From: Podospora comata
Lineage: Eukaryota > Ascomycota > Sordariomycetes > Sordariales > Podosporaceae
Length of the DNA stretch: 64,000 nucleotides
Direction: 5' to 3'
Assembly (NCBI GenBank): GCA_017354895.1
Contig: CP071497.1
Coordinates: 124,001-188,000, forward strand
Shown: positions 35,787 through 46,301 of the stretch, piece after piece
How the letters are laid out: the number at the start of each line of letters is the position of its first letter
Numbering within the stretch: the stretch's first letter is position 1
The notes under the pieces: model-generated
Told to the model about the DNA's origin: nothing
The model's database searches: none
The model's input: the letters and a program-made list of their open reading frames with translations, nothing else
Program-made: the position numbers and the translations under genes

Positions 35787-37023
35787 ATGAGAGAGTCAAT
35801 CTGGACATTGTACACTCTTGCGGTGTTGTTGCAGCGCGTCTTGGCATGGGAGCATCTCGAAGGCAAGGAACTAGAGACAACACTCGGAGCTCGCGACCGG
35901 ACACTTGTTGCATGTAAGTTGCTCAACGATGCCTTTTCATCGCCATACGTTCTGACATATGTCTAGTTGTCCTCCCAGATGAGTAAGGAAAAGCAGAAAT
36001 CAACGAAATCAACCCATCTGCTGGTATTGATACCTGCCATTTTTCTAGGGAGCACACTCAAGCCTTGGAACCTGAATGGGCCGCCCTCCAGAAACAAAAC
36101 CAAGAAGATGTCTATGTTAGTATAGACTGCTCGCAAGACGCAAAGCTGTGCCAAAAGTACAATGTCCGATCATGTCCGACGATCCGACTCTACAAACAAG
36201 ATGGCTCTTACACTTCCTATCGTGGTCCGCGAAAAACTCAGCCTATCAAGTCATTTGTACAGAGACAGAGTCGCCCCGTCGTCTCTTATGTAAACGACCA
36301 GTCCATGCCATCATTTCAGACATCTGACGATATCACATTCATCGGGCACTTTGGGCCTAGTGAGAAACAAATCAAGGAGGATTTCACGAAGCTGGCAAAA
36401 CAGTATCATGATCGATTTTCCTTTGCCATTGCCGACTACACTCTCCCGAAGGTACTTGTTGAGTGTTTCAACAATGTCGACGAAATAAGTCTGTCGGCCA
36501 CCAGCAACGACGTGGCCAGCCCTGGGGCGCTCCAAGACTTCATCTTCAGTTGCTCGACACCACTGATCCCTGAAATGACCCGAAGAAACGAAATGGACTT
36601 CTTTCAGGTGAGTTACTGGCTGTTGCCATAGGTAATCCGAATGAGTTCGATTAGCTGACTCATCACTGCTTACGTGTCAAACAGTCAGGAAAAAGTATCG
36701 TTTACTTCTTCGCCCATTCTCAGCAGAAAAAGGACGCATTTGTCTCCGATATTCGACCATTAGCCAAGAAATACGACGAGTATCTTCACTTTGTTACCAT
36801 TGACGCAAAAGAGTACGCCGACGCAGCCAAATTGATGGGCCTGAAAGAGGGTAGGACAGGTTTGTCGGTGCAGAATCCCAACAACGGAGATGTCTTTCCT
36901 TATGCTAGAAAGGAAGCCATCTCGGCGGCTGTAGTGGAGGCATTTCTGGTGGACATTATCCAAGGGAAGGTGAAGCCTTGGAGAGGAGAGGAGCTACACC
37001 AGCAGGGGCATGATGAGCTTTAG
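35787..37023 (+). CDS. ER-retained PDI-like protein lacking CxxC active sites
   Basis: Four exons: 35787-35913, 35967-35982 (only 16 nt), 36049-36607 and 36685-37023, giving 346 residues. A signal peptide (MRESIWTLYTLAVLLQRVLA) and a C-terminal HDEL mark an ER lumen protein. Three thioredoxin-like folds can be traced. Domain a has TLVAFVLPDEEHTQALEPEW, where active PDIs have a CGHC motif, and keeps the cis-Pro strand SCPTIRLYKQDG. A b domain starts at RPVVSYVND and a b' domain at KSIVYFFAHSQQKKDAF. The fourth, catalytic a' domain of normal PDI (about 500 residues) is absent, and HDEL follows b' directly. It should be a binding chaperone rather than an oxidoreductase. It is divergent from the P4H-like gene. 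Confidence 0.88.
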
Positions 37024-37173
37024 AACTGAGGCATCAAGCAGACTGGCTGTAAGTCATCGGATGCATAGTTGGAGTACTGTAATATCTCAAAAGAAGAAAG
37101 ATGGGACATAATACAAAAAAGAATCGTGGACGTTAAAGAAGGCAAGAATGTGGAGCCGAAAAGGAAATCAGAG

Positions 37174-37271
37174 TGCCCAATAACAGGATTGAACTGTTGA
37201 CCTTCGCATGACTTGATATTAACCTTGCGGCAATATTAGTACGACGCTCTAACCAGCTGAGCTAATCGGGC
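37174..37271 (-). tRNA. tRNA-Ile(AAU) with intron
   Basis: The acceptor stem GCCCGAT pairs with ATTGGGC; D arm TAGCTCAGCTGG (A box) and T arm GTTCAATCC (B box) are present. The anticodon stem TCGTA/TGCGA carries loop CTAATA with anticodon AAT, followed by an intron of about 24 nt after position 37. Exons are identical to the copy at 45997. A T-rich tract follows the 3' end. Confidence 0.92.
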
Positions 37272-38339
37272 CATTGATTTTTTGTGTCCAAATTCGAAAT
37301 ACACATTCTAATTTGAGGCCGCTCTAGGCAGTGTGATAGTTGGTATGTGTCTACTTGCCTCCGCTGGGGCAGAATTGTAGGGAGTATATGGCGGAGTATA
37401 TCTTGAAGTTCTACTAAGGGACTATTGACTGGGCAAGATGCCCAGGAATGAAAGAATAGTGGTTGCCTCTTGATAGGATTCTTGAAAATCTTGATCGAAG
37501 CTTGTCTCTGATGCTGTTGTAGAGGGGTTCAGGGGCAATGACAATGCCAAGACAATCCGAAAACAGGACTTGTGTTGACATTTTCCATGCTCAAAGTATC
37601 GAATTCTGTGTCGTGAGATAAGGAGTTGGGCAAAGAACGGCATGTTTAAGCCTTTTGAAGAGTGCCTCTTGTTTGAGATAATGACAGAGTCAAGAAGCAC
37701 CTGAGGTCTCGGTTTCCACCAGGGCCAAACTCGAGTTCAGCATTTACCTTGGACTCCGGAACAAAATATAGAAGCTCGAAAAGCATAGATAGAGTCTCTT
37801 GCAGGGAGCTGCAAGTTGTCAAAAATCTCATATATGAAGGTCTTTCACCTTCCCCATTCACCTCTCTCATTTCTTTTCCCAACATCGTCAAAGCGCCTCA
37901 TCAAACCGCATTCATGAACGAGCATTCAAAAGCAAAGTGCTGACCTGCTACAACCTCCACACCTCAGTCAGCATAGATGGAAGGTCAACAGAACGCCATC
38001 ACGGCCATTTGGAGCCTAGTCGGCTACCCAGTACACATATGGGGCCACGTACGTAGGCCTTTACATACCTACCTTACCCCTATCACAAGCAGTATGGTCT
38101 GTGCTTAGGTTGTGACAGCGGAAGGGAACCCCTGCGTTGTGCCCCGCAATGCATTGGCTTTTTTTTGGTGGTGGCCCACTTGGGCTCTGGACTCCCAAGG
38201 GACCCAAGTTGTTGTTACCCCGCCAAATGTGATGATCTGAAAGGAGAAAAGCCCCTTATTGACCGCTCCACGTAATTTCAGCTTCTCTTTTCTCTCCCTC
38301 TTCTCCTGCCAGCCCTGCCTCAATAATAGCCAAGCCAAC
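37272..38339. other. Intergenic, no gene seen
   Basis: About 1.07 kb between tRNA-Ile and the mevalonate decarboxylase gene, including that gene's promoter. Short frames on both strands carry no recognisable protein. Confidence 0.4.
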
Positions 38340-39600
38340 ATGTCTAACAAAGTCTACCGCGCGAGCACCACGGCGCCCGTCAACATTGCCGTCGTCAAGT
38401 CGGTCCTCCCCATACCAGTCCCTCCCCCTTTGTCTAACAGCAGCAACACTAACACTCCAGCCCAACACCAGGTACTGGGGCAAGCGTGATGCCAAACTCA
38501 ACCTCCCCACAAACAGCTCTCTGAGCGTCACCCTCTCTCAAGCCGACCTCCGTACCCTGACGACGGCCTCATGCTCTGCCTCGTTTCCTGCCAGCGAAGG
38601 CGACTCCCTCCTTCTCAACGGCGAGCCATCCGATATTTCGGGTGCCCGAACCCAAGCATGCCTCCGTGAACTGCGCTCTCGCCGCGCCGCCCTCGAAGCT
38701 GCCGATCCCTCCCTCCCTAAGCTTTCCACCTACCCCCTCCGCCTCGTCTCCGAGAACAACTTCCCCACCGCCGCCGGTCTGGCCTCCTCGGCCGCTGGCT
38801 TCGCTGCCCTTGTCCGCGCCATCGCCAACCTCTACGAGCTCCCAGCCTCCCCCTCCGAGTTGAGCTTGATCGCCCGCCAAGGCTCTGGCTCTGCTTGCCG
38901 CAGTCTCTTTGGTGGTTATGTTGCCTGGAGAATGGGCGACAAGGCTGATGGCACCGACTCGATGGCCGATCAAATTGCCGAGGCCTCGCACTGGCCCGAC
39001 ATGCGCGCCTTGGTTTTGGTTGTCTCTGCTGCCAAGAAGGGCGTCAGCTCTAGCTCTGGTATGCAGCAGACAGTTGCTACCTCTGGCCTCTTCCGCGAGC
39101 GCATCGCCACCGTTGTGCCCGAGAACATGGCCATCATGGAGAAGGCGATCGCCGAAAAGGACTTTGAGAAGTTCGCCGAGGTCACCATGAGGGATAGCAA
39201 CTCGTTCCACGCTACCTGCGCTGACACCTATCCGCCCATCTTCTACATGAACGATGTTTCGAGAGCCGCCATCCGGGCTGTGGAGGCCATCAACGAGAAG
39301 GCTGGCAGGACTGTGGCGGCGTACACCTTCGACGCCGGCCCGAACGCTGTCATCTACTACCAGGAGAAGGACACGGAAGCTGTTGTGGGCACATTCTACC
39401 ATGTTCTCCAGGGTGCGGATATCGGCGGGTGGAAGAGTGCGGACATCAAGGGTCTCAAGCCCACCATCTCGCTTGATGAGAATGTTGCTGGCCTGTTGAA
39501 GGCCGGTGTTAGCCGGGTTATCATGACGGGTGTCGGCGAGGGGCCGGTCAAGACAGACGAGTTTCTTGTTGCTGAGGACGGAACTCCGGCGAAAAGGTGA
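38340..39600 (+). CDS. MVD1: Diphosphomevalonate decarboxylase
   Basis: Two exons, 38340-38398 and 38472-39600, giving 395 residues, the normal length for Mvd1/Erg19. The start lies in CCAACATG. The intron falls inside the codon of the Lys in the conserved VVKYWGKRD; only splicing restores it. GHMP-kinase-type features follow: NNFPTAAGLASSAAGFAAL is the ATP-binding loop, GSGSACRSLFGGYVAW the catalytic Ser/Arg region, and YTFDAGPNAV the C-terminal substrate strand. The enzyme makes isopentenyl diphosphate from mevalonate diphosphate with ATP, a step of the ergosterol and isoprenoid pathway in the cytosol. The gene should be essential. Confidence 0.97.
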
Positions 39601-40154
39601 TTTTGTCAGATGCTGGGTTAGATTTTGTGTTTGATGTTGTTAGCTGGATATACCACGATGCCATTAGCGCCTGTAATACATCTAGATGCTCGGGTTCCCA
39701 GAAAGGGGCCGGATTCTCTATTCTTGATCATCAAACTTGGGGAGCACATGTCTGCAGTCAATTGCAATGCTGTGCTCTGTCAGCAAGGGGCTGTTGAGAA
39801 GGGTCAGGGTCCGATAAGCTGCTGGTGGGAAACGATAAGCTCATAACCCTGGCCCGCGTTACGTCAGAAGCGCCCCGACCGCAATCGTTCACTGCGCTCG
39901 GCGCGCGCCAAGCCTGTTCCTGTGCTGCTGGTACCTGTGCCTCATCTTGGACCTGGGGTGGATGGACGTTTTGATGATTGCAGAGCAGGTTCGAACACGA
40001 GACGCAAAACGTCGAATGAGCACAAGAGCTACCGCGACATCCATACCACACCTGATGCACCAGCGTTGAACGAGCCAAAGTTACCGTACCCATCCACCTA
40101 AGCCACCCGTGACCACCAAAGCCACCCACGCACCTCAACGGGGGGAAGGTCGCG
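39601..40154. other. Intergenic, RUS1-family promoter
   Basis: About 0.55 kb between MVD1 and the RUS1-family gene. No gene is seen. Confidence 0.5.
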
Positions 40155-41646
40155 ATGAGCTCCGGTAAAACATGCTACGACATCGACCCAGCGGGCGACG
40201 TGCTCTGCACTTATACAGGCGACGGCCAAAAAGAGCCCTTCTTAGCCGTCGGTTTCCCCCTCCTACGTTCAGTCCCCTTTGCGCCCTTCCCGTCCGATCT
40301 CGACTAATTTCCCCCCTTGTTGGTATTATCAGACTAAAACCGTCGTCCCAACCGCCAAAGCCCTCCTCTACGCCTTCTTGCCAGCCGGATATCCCCACAC
40401 CGTCACGACCGACTATCTACCGTACCAGACCTACGACTCCCTCCAGGCGTTTGCCTCGTCCATCACGTCGTTGCTGGCCTCCCGCGCCGTGTTGGAAGGG
40501 TTGGGGGTAGGGAGCAGCGAAGCCTCCCCCACGGGCGCGCTCATTCTCAAGATCACGGGCGATACCATTTCGAGGATAGCGACGATATTGTTTGCCCACC
40601 GCATGGGCCAGGCGATAGAGCCGGAATGTAAATTCTACCGGTTCCTGGCCGACATCTTTAACGATGCGGCTCAGTTTTTGGATCTGTTGACTCCGGCCCT
40701 GCCGTACCTGCCGAAGCTGGGGGTGATTGTCTCGGCGGGGGTGCTGAGGAGTCTCTGTGGTGTGGCGGCGAATGCGAGCAAGGCTAGTCTTTCAGCGCAC
40801 TTTGCTGTCACGGGGAACCTGGCCGAGCTCAACGCCAAGGAGGCGTCGCAGGAAACTGTGGTGTCGCTGTTGGGCATGCTAGTGGGGAGTTTGGTGGTGA
40901 GGTTGGTGGAGGATAAGCACAAGGTCTGGGGGCTGATGATCATCCTTGCGGGTTGCCATTTGGCCATGAATTACCGGGCTGTCAGGGCGGTGAGGATGAC
41001 GAGCCTGAACAGGCAGAGGGCGACGATTGTGTTTAGGGAGTGGTTGGAGAGCGGGACCGTGTTGAACCCGGCGCAGGTGTCGCAGAGGGAGAGCATCTTG
41101 ATGAACGGGAGGGGGGAGCTGAGCAGCAAGACGGGGGACTACACCGGGTTTTGTGACTTTGCGACATACGGAGAACTTAAGGGGTGGAACCCGAGGGGGT
41201 ATCACAGGTATGATCTGGAGACCAAGACCTATTTTATGGGAATATGGCATCGCGGCGGGTACTTCTACATGAAAATTGCCCTAAAGGAAGCTGTCAAGAG
41301 TCCGCTGGCGGCTTGGTTCGATGCCGTCAACCACGCTTATCACTTTGGATCCGCCTTCAAGGATGGACTGGAGAGCCATTATGAGAGCGAGAAGCCTTTG
41401 GGATACGTGGATGAGGAGCAGAAGGAGTCAATATTTGCGGCTCTCGGGGCCGCTGGGTGGGATTTGGAAGCAAACGCGCTGGAGACGAGGTTACCAGTAA
41501 GGGTACGAGTTGGGGATAAGAAAGGTCAGTTTACATCTTGGACTCGGGACCGCTCATGATTTGTTGACTGACATACCCCTCCAGGCACACCGGAAAAGGA
41601 GGGGCTTTTGCGGCACCCCGGGCATCAAGAGTCCAAACATGATTGA
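40155..41646 (+). CDS. RUS1 family (DUF647) protein
   Basis: Three exons: 40155-40247, 40333-41524 and 41585-41646, giving 448 residues. The start is MSSGKTCYDIDPAGDV. The body matches the ROOT UVB SENSITIVE/DUF647 family from plants and animals: SSITSLLASRAVLEGLGVG, a block with FRFLADIFNDAA-like sequence (FYRFLADIFNDAAQFLDLL), ASLSAHFAVTGNLAELNAK and KEASQETVVSLLGMLVGS. Several moderately hydrophobic helices suggest membrane association. The molecular function is poorly known; plant members act in UV-B and vitamin B6-related responses. The first donor, GTCGGT, is weak, so the N-terminal 31 residues are less certain than the rest. Confidence 0.87.
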
Positions 41647-41905
41647 GCTCATCTTGGACAGAGTGATAATCTGCAGAAAAATGCCGACTGGAATACAGGA
41701 CTGGAAATAGATAAGACAGTTGTACACCATTAGAGATACCACGCAGCCTCAAACTGCACCTAACGATTAATTTCATCTTGCTTTTTTGACCCAAACGCCA
41801 CCCTCATAATACTCCGTTCCCTCTTAAACGTATAATATACACAGCTTTTACAGACCAGAAGCGAGCAGGGATTTTTGTCATTCTCTTCATCTCTCTAGGT
41901 GGGTT

Positions 41906-42847
41906 TTAAGCCAGTCCAGTAGCCCTTAGCGCCCTCATCTTGACACCCTCCCAGGTGTTGAGCTTCGGCCTGACATCCAGGTAAAAGTTCAGCTTCCCTC
42001 CACCTGACGTATCCCGCCCCGAGTAAAAGTCAATCACGTATTCCACCTTTGTTCCGCACCTGTCCACGATCCAATCGTGCCTGTCAAACGGCGCTGTATA
42101 CCCCAGCAGAGTGTTGATCCTCGCCTTGGGCGTCATTTTCCCCTTTTCTCCCGCAAACGAGTACAACCTTGGACCGCCGCAGGACTTCGAGTCGTAGTGG
42201 GCCTCCCACTTCAGAATCTCAGCCCAGGCGCGCTCGTTGACGGCGTTGTGGATGGGCACAACAGTTTTCATGTCCTTCGCCTGGGCCGAGGTGAAGCCTT
42301 TCCTCCTCATGGCCTCGAAAAACTGCTTTTCCGATGGGTAGATCCAATGGCCCGACTCAGACGTGCCGGTTTCCTGCTCGCTATTCTGGGGACAGGCGGA
42401 TGGACCTGTGTCTCTGGACCGGGGGATAGAGGAAACTTCACGGACCTCGTCGAGGACAGAGGCGCGGGGCTTTGGCGGGGTTGTGGAGGCGGATTCTGTC
42501 GAGGTGGGGGAAGAGAAGGAGGGGAGGCGCAGCCATGATGTCCACGAGGAAGACTGCTGTGGTTGTTGCGGTTGTGTGGAGGGTTCTGGTACTGGTGGTC
42601 TTGACTTGTTGCTGGCATTCTGTGCTGCTTCCTCCTTTGCTCTCGCCTGCTGCATCCACAGCTCGCGGGTTTTATGGTCGACTGGGCACTTCTCCTCAGC
42701 GCCAGCGTTTGCGCCGGGAGCTCCGGCTTCTCTCATCCTGGCGGTGTTTGGTGTGTTTGATGATGGTGTCCCTCCACTCGGCTCGTCCTGTCCTGCCTTT
42801 ACCACGTCTTTACCAACTAAAACTGTATCGACAAACTCGTGGTGCAT
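41906..42847 (-). CDS. CYC3: Cytochrome c heme lyase (holocytochrome c synthase)
   Basis: Single open frame of 313 residues from the upstream ATG; a second in-frame ATG at 42736 (MREAGAPG) would give 276. A CPV heme-regulatory motif (EEKCPVDHKTRELW) and a second Cys-Pro (SACPQ) precede a Ser/Thr/Pro-rich linker. The catalytic domain has WIYPSEKQFFEAMRRKG, VPIHNAVNERAW (with the heme-ligand His), PFDRHDW and the C-terminal DVRPKLNTWEGVKMRA. The enzyme attaches heme to apocytochrome c in the mitochondrial intermembrane space. An overlapping out-of-frame upstream ORF (42858-42817) and poor codon choice in the first 37 codons make me slightly favour the downstream start. Confidence 0.9.
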   Translation of the reverse strand: MHHEFVDTVLVGKDVVKAGQDEPSGGTPSSNTPNTARMREAGAPGANAGAEEKCPVDHKTRELWMQQARAKEEAAQNASNKSRPPVPEPSTQPQQPQQSSSWTSWLRLPSFSSPTSTESASTTPPKPRASVLDEVREVSSIPRSRDTGPSACPQNSEQETGTSESGHWIYPSEKQFFEAMRRKGFTSAQAKDMKTVVPIHNAVNERAWAEILKWEAHYDSKSCGGPRLYSFAGEKGKMTPKARINTLLGYTAPFDRHDWIVDRCGTKVEYVIDFYSGRDTSGGGKLNFYLDVRPKLNTWEGVKMRALRATGLA

Positions 42848-43913
42848 TCTGTGCGCATAATTATTCCGGGAATCGTTTCTTCGAGGGTCAGGTGGAGACT
42901 CGGGGAGTATCGCGAGGCTTCGTGTGCGACGGTCTTATGTATGTATGGTCGCAAAGGGTTGAAGTCAGCACGACGGAGCTGCGACGTCAGGAGGGGTGAA
43001 GCATGGAGCTTGGACTTGAGGTTGAACAGTGAGTCGCAAAAGAGGTCACAAGATGCATCATGGAACTTTGACCCGCCCGCCCCTGCTGGGTGGATATTTT
43101 TAATTCAGCAGCTGTCGCGACCCGTGGTGCCGGATCGGCCTCTGGTTGGCCAGCTGGCAGGTCCCAGTTTCTAACACCGACCTCAGACGATGCTACAGTG
43201 AAACAAACATTCTGCTTTTATTGAAGCATTTTCTGGTTTTCCATGTGTATTGGAGTTTTCATGTTACATATCGCGATATCCTACTTTGACATCGGCTCGG
43301 CCGGAGCCCCATTCCCTGCTTCAAGTTTCAAGAACGGTGGAGTGGGAGTTTGAAATGTTTTTCATTTCTTTTTGCCTATCAATGCTGAACATGATCTGTC
43401 AGGGTGAAGCCTGAGCCAGCTGTTTTGCCTGTTGAGGTCCCATATCATCGAACCAAAAACACCTTTGGATACTACTCCAGCAGGGATTCTGATCGATCCA
43501 TCCTGCCACTTCCCATCCCCAATCTCCAGTCCACCACATACATCGAGGCACTTTCGTGCCCTGCACCAAAAAAGTGCAATGCGCCTATAAACAAAAGAAA
43601 GGCCGCCGCCGCCCTCTCTTCCACGAAAGAGCGTTATGCGGGCGTGCCATGCTGATCCCAGTGTTTTGATGTCCTGTAAACCCACCGCCCATGCCTATGC
43701 TTTTCCGCGGCGTCCATGGTTTTTTATTCGCCTCTCTGGCGTATGTCATACCTTATCCGGGTATCATGACATCTAGTTGAAAAAAGTGAAAAAAGGTTCC
43801 CTTCGAAACTCGTGGGGAAGTGGTGTGTGATGGTGCGGGAAGAGGTAAAGTTGAAGCACATCCACTCTAGGGGAGTGTGCCTACATGTGATTAAGAGTCG
43901 GCAGAGATGGTGC
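42848..43913. other. Intergenic, no gene seen
   Basis: About 1.07 kb between CYC3 (5' end) and KGD4 (3' end). It holds the CYC3 leader with a 14-codon uORF and otherwise unremarkable sequence. Confidence 0.4.
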
Positions 43914-44395
43914 TCAGGCCCAGGCCGCGGCACCGCCGGTCTCAATGGCCTCAATCTCGTCAGCGGTCAGGGGGGCACGGTGGAAGCGGGCCGGGAGATC
44001 ATTGCGGTCGAAGTAGACACCGGAGGGGGGAGCAACCGAGCCAAGAGCAGCACCGGCATTGCCGCCAATACCGGCGTCGGCGCGGATGGTCTTGCGGAGG
44101 GGACCAAACTGCTGGGCGTGGTCACGGTAGGCGCTGAACGAGGTGTGGGCGGAACCGTTGGTGAAGGAAGCCGGAAGGGAGTTGGTTGGAGAAGCGGGGT
44201 GGGGGCGGGGAGTGTGGTCAATGGAGACTGCGCCAAGAATACGAGGTTAGCATGCGAAGCGTGCAAATGGCTCAATTCCATCATCGTCGTCATGGACCCG
44301 GACTCACCTGGGATAGTCCGCTTGCCGAGGAACTTGATGGAGGGAGTACGCTCGGCGTGCTGAGCAGCCTGGCGAAGAACTCTGGTGGCAAACAT
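43914..44395 (-). CDS. KGD4: Kgd4/Ymr31, alpha-ketoglutarate dehydrogenase subunit 4
   Basis: Two exons, 44395-44308 and 44227-43914, giving 133 residues. The start MFATRVLRQAAQHAER is a basic, amphipathic mitochondrial presequence. The body follows the Ymr31/Kgd4 pattern: IKFLGKRTIP, DHTPRPHPASPTNSLP, a Ser/Tyr stretch, FDRNDLPARFHRAPL and the closing EIEAIETGGAA. Kgd4 (earlier called mitochondrial ribosomal protein YMR-31) recruits the E3 subunit to the 2-oxoglutarate dehydrogenase complex in the matrix. Without removing the intron the frame runs into an unrelated Pro/Ser-rich reading. Confidence 0.92.
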
Positions 44396-45996
44396 TTTGA
44401 TATGGGTTGGTTGGTTGTAGTAGTAGAGTCGGGGAAGCTCCGGTCGTTTCGCTCAGTGAGTGCTCCTCGCTGTGGGTGGTTTGTCGGGGTGGTTGCTGGA
44501 TGCTGGATGCTGGATGCTGGATACTGGAATGGGCAGTATATAGACGGGTCGAGCGAGGAGACGTGAGCGAAGACGATCGGGGGACTTGAGGATGGAAAGG
44601 AAGATGGATGGAGGGCATGAGAGTTAAATGGGCTTTTTCACAAGCTCCCGAATTTGCAGCCTCCAGAAAGGGCTCCCCACGGATCTGGGTGCGACAGCCA
44701 ATCAGCAACAGCCCTCACCAACTGCTGGCCATGGAACCCCGAAGTCCGGAGTGGGAAAAAACCACGCCATTGCCTGTTGCCCAGCGCTGCATCCCACGCC
44801 GGCCCTTCCTTTGCAGGGCCGCAGCGCCCTTCCACCCCTCCAACACGACCCCACCCCACCCGTTTCTTCCCGCTGCGACACCACCTGGGCTACTATGAAC
44901 AATGGGCAACTGGAACTGCGACTGCTCCCCAACGAGGCAACTGTCCATGTGAACTCAATCATCCCCTCGGCCTGCCCGGCATCCATCCTCCTCACGACTC
45001 CCCGGGACTTCTACGGAATTGTTGAATCTACGGTAGGTTTGGATGTTTGCTCTGTGGCCCGGCGCCCATGATGTGACCAGAACACTAACTGCCCCAACCA
45101 ACCCCACTCTTATCGCGTTGATAATGTCAAATGGTAAAATGCTGATGGTCGATCATAGAGAAAGACCAGACGAGCTAGGGGGAACGGACACGGAGCGACA
45201 GGGGAGGGCACCAGCTTCCCCGCGCTCCCAATTCAAGATGGTGTTGACGCCATGAGGTGATTTTGGGTTGGGTGTCAATGAACCATGCCCCCGCCCTGCT
45301 CTAGCGGCCCTCTCTTGCCTGCCCGCCTGGGAGCCAATGTCCGCTCCTCGGCCAGAAGAGACCAAGATCGCATGTTCCAAGACTGGGGGAGCACGACGTG
45401 AAACTTGCATGTGCGGGTGTCATCTACCGTCGTGCATGTGAAGGCGAGCCCAGCCATGCATGCACTGGGATCTCCAAGTGGCTCTCAGCTTTCCCAAGTG
45501 CTTCTCTGTCCATTTCCATCCTCGTCCCATGTTTCCTTGACCCCCACCTACCTTTCTCCTCACAGGCACACCCAAACACGCAATTCTTGGTGGAGGATGA
45601 GGTGCTGGTTGGCACCATCTCTTCAGACGCTTCTGGCCATTGGTCACGGTATTGCCACTATCTACACCACGGACCGTGGGTAGTAGCAGTTTGTCAAGTC
45701 TATCGAGCAATAAAAACCGGCATTATTCACCCGGCTTATACGGGCTCTTTTACCCATTTCGTTTACTCCACCAGTGTTCCGAGATCTCGCGCATCTTACT
45801 GGAGATGGGGCATGCCGTTGTGAGTGGATATGAGCAACAACCGGCCCGAGCAGTCCGCAGGGTTGATTCCTGTCTTGTGTCCACTTCCATTACGTCAAGC
45901 TTCAGAATGAGGCTGGGCAAGAAACCAAAACCCTAGCCCTAGCTTTCTGTCTTGAGATATTGTTGTTGCCAGCCATCCACACCAACAACAACTAGG
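44396..45996. other. Intergenic, 1.6 kb, no supported gene
   Basis: This stretch holds the KGD4 promoter with a 7 bp repeat (44495-44522). A short plus-strand frame at 44895-45029 ends in a GTAGGT donor-like site but matches nothing I know. The remaining frames overlap on both strands without protein character. Confidence 0.4.
44495..44522. repeat. (GCTGGAT)4 tandem repeat
   Basis: Four perfect 7 bp units lie about 100 bp upstream of the KGD4 start. Confidence 0.9.
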
Positions 45997-46093
45997 GCCC
46001 GATTAGCTCAGCTGGTTAGAGCGTCGTACTAATATAACCTCACAGTTATAAGAAGTCATGCGAAGGTCAACAGTTCAATCCTGTTATTGGGCA
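45997..46093 (+). tRNA. tRNA-Ile(AAU) with intron
   Basis: Exon sequence is the same as the copy at 37174-37271: acceptor GCCCGAT/ATTGGGC, loop CTAATA with anticodon AAT and T arm GTTCAATCC. The intron after position 37 is about 23 nt and differs in sequence from the other copy. A TTCTTTT terminator-like tract follows. Confidence 0.92.
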
Positions 46094-46301
46094 GCTCCAT
46101 TCTTTTAGCTCCTATCAGGGTCTTGCAACTTTGAATAGTTTTTTTTTTCCTCCACCATTCACCAGTTGTGTTTGTAGCTGAGTTGTCAATCTCCCTCTTC
46201 ATTAGCCACCTTAATCAAAAGCGTCCCAAGCATCAACCATAATGATACTGGATGGGGTTGTCCAGAAGTTTCCACCAAACCAAACTATTACCCTTGAATC
46301 C

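Noticed and set aside
45398-45823. 141-codon plus-strand frame upstream of tRNA-Ile
   Set aside because: Overlaps other frames on both strands and shows no conserved motif.
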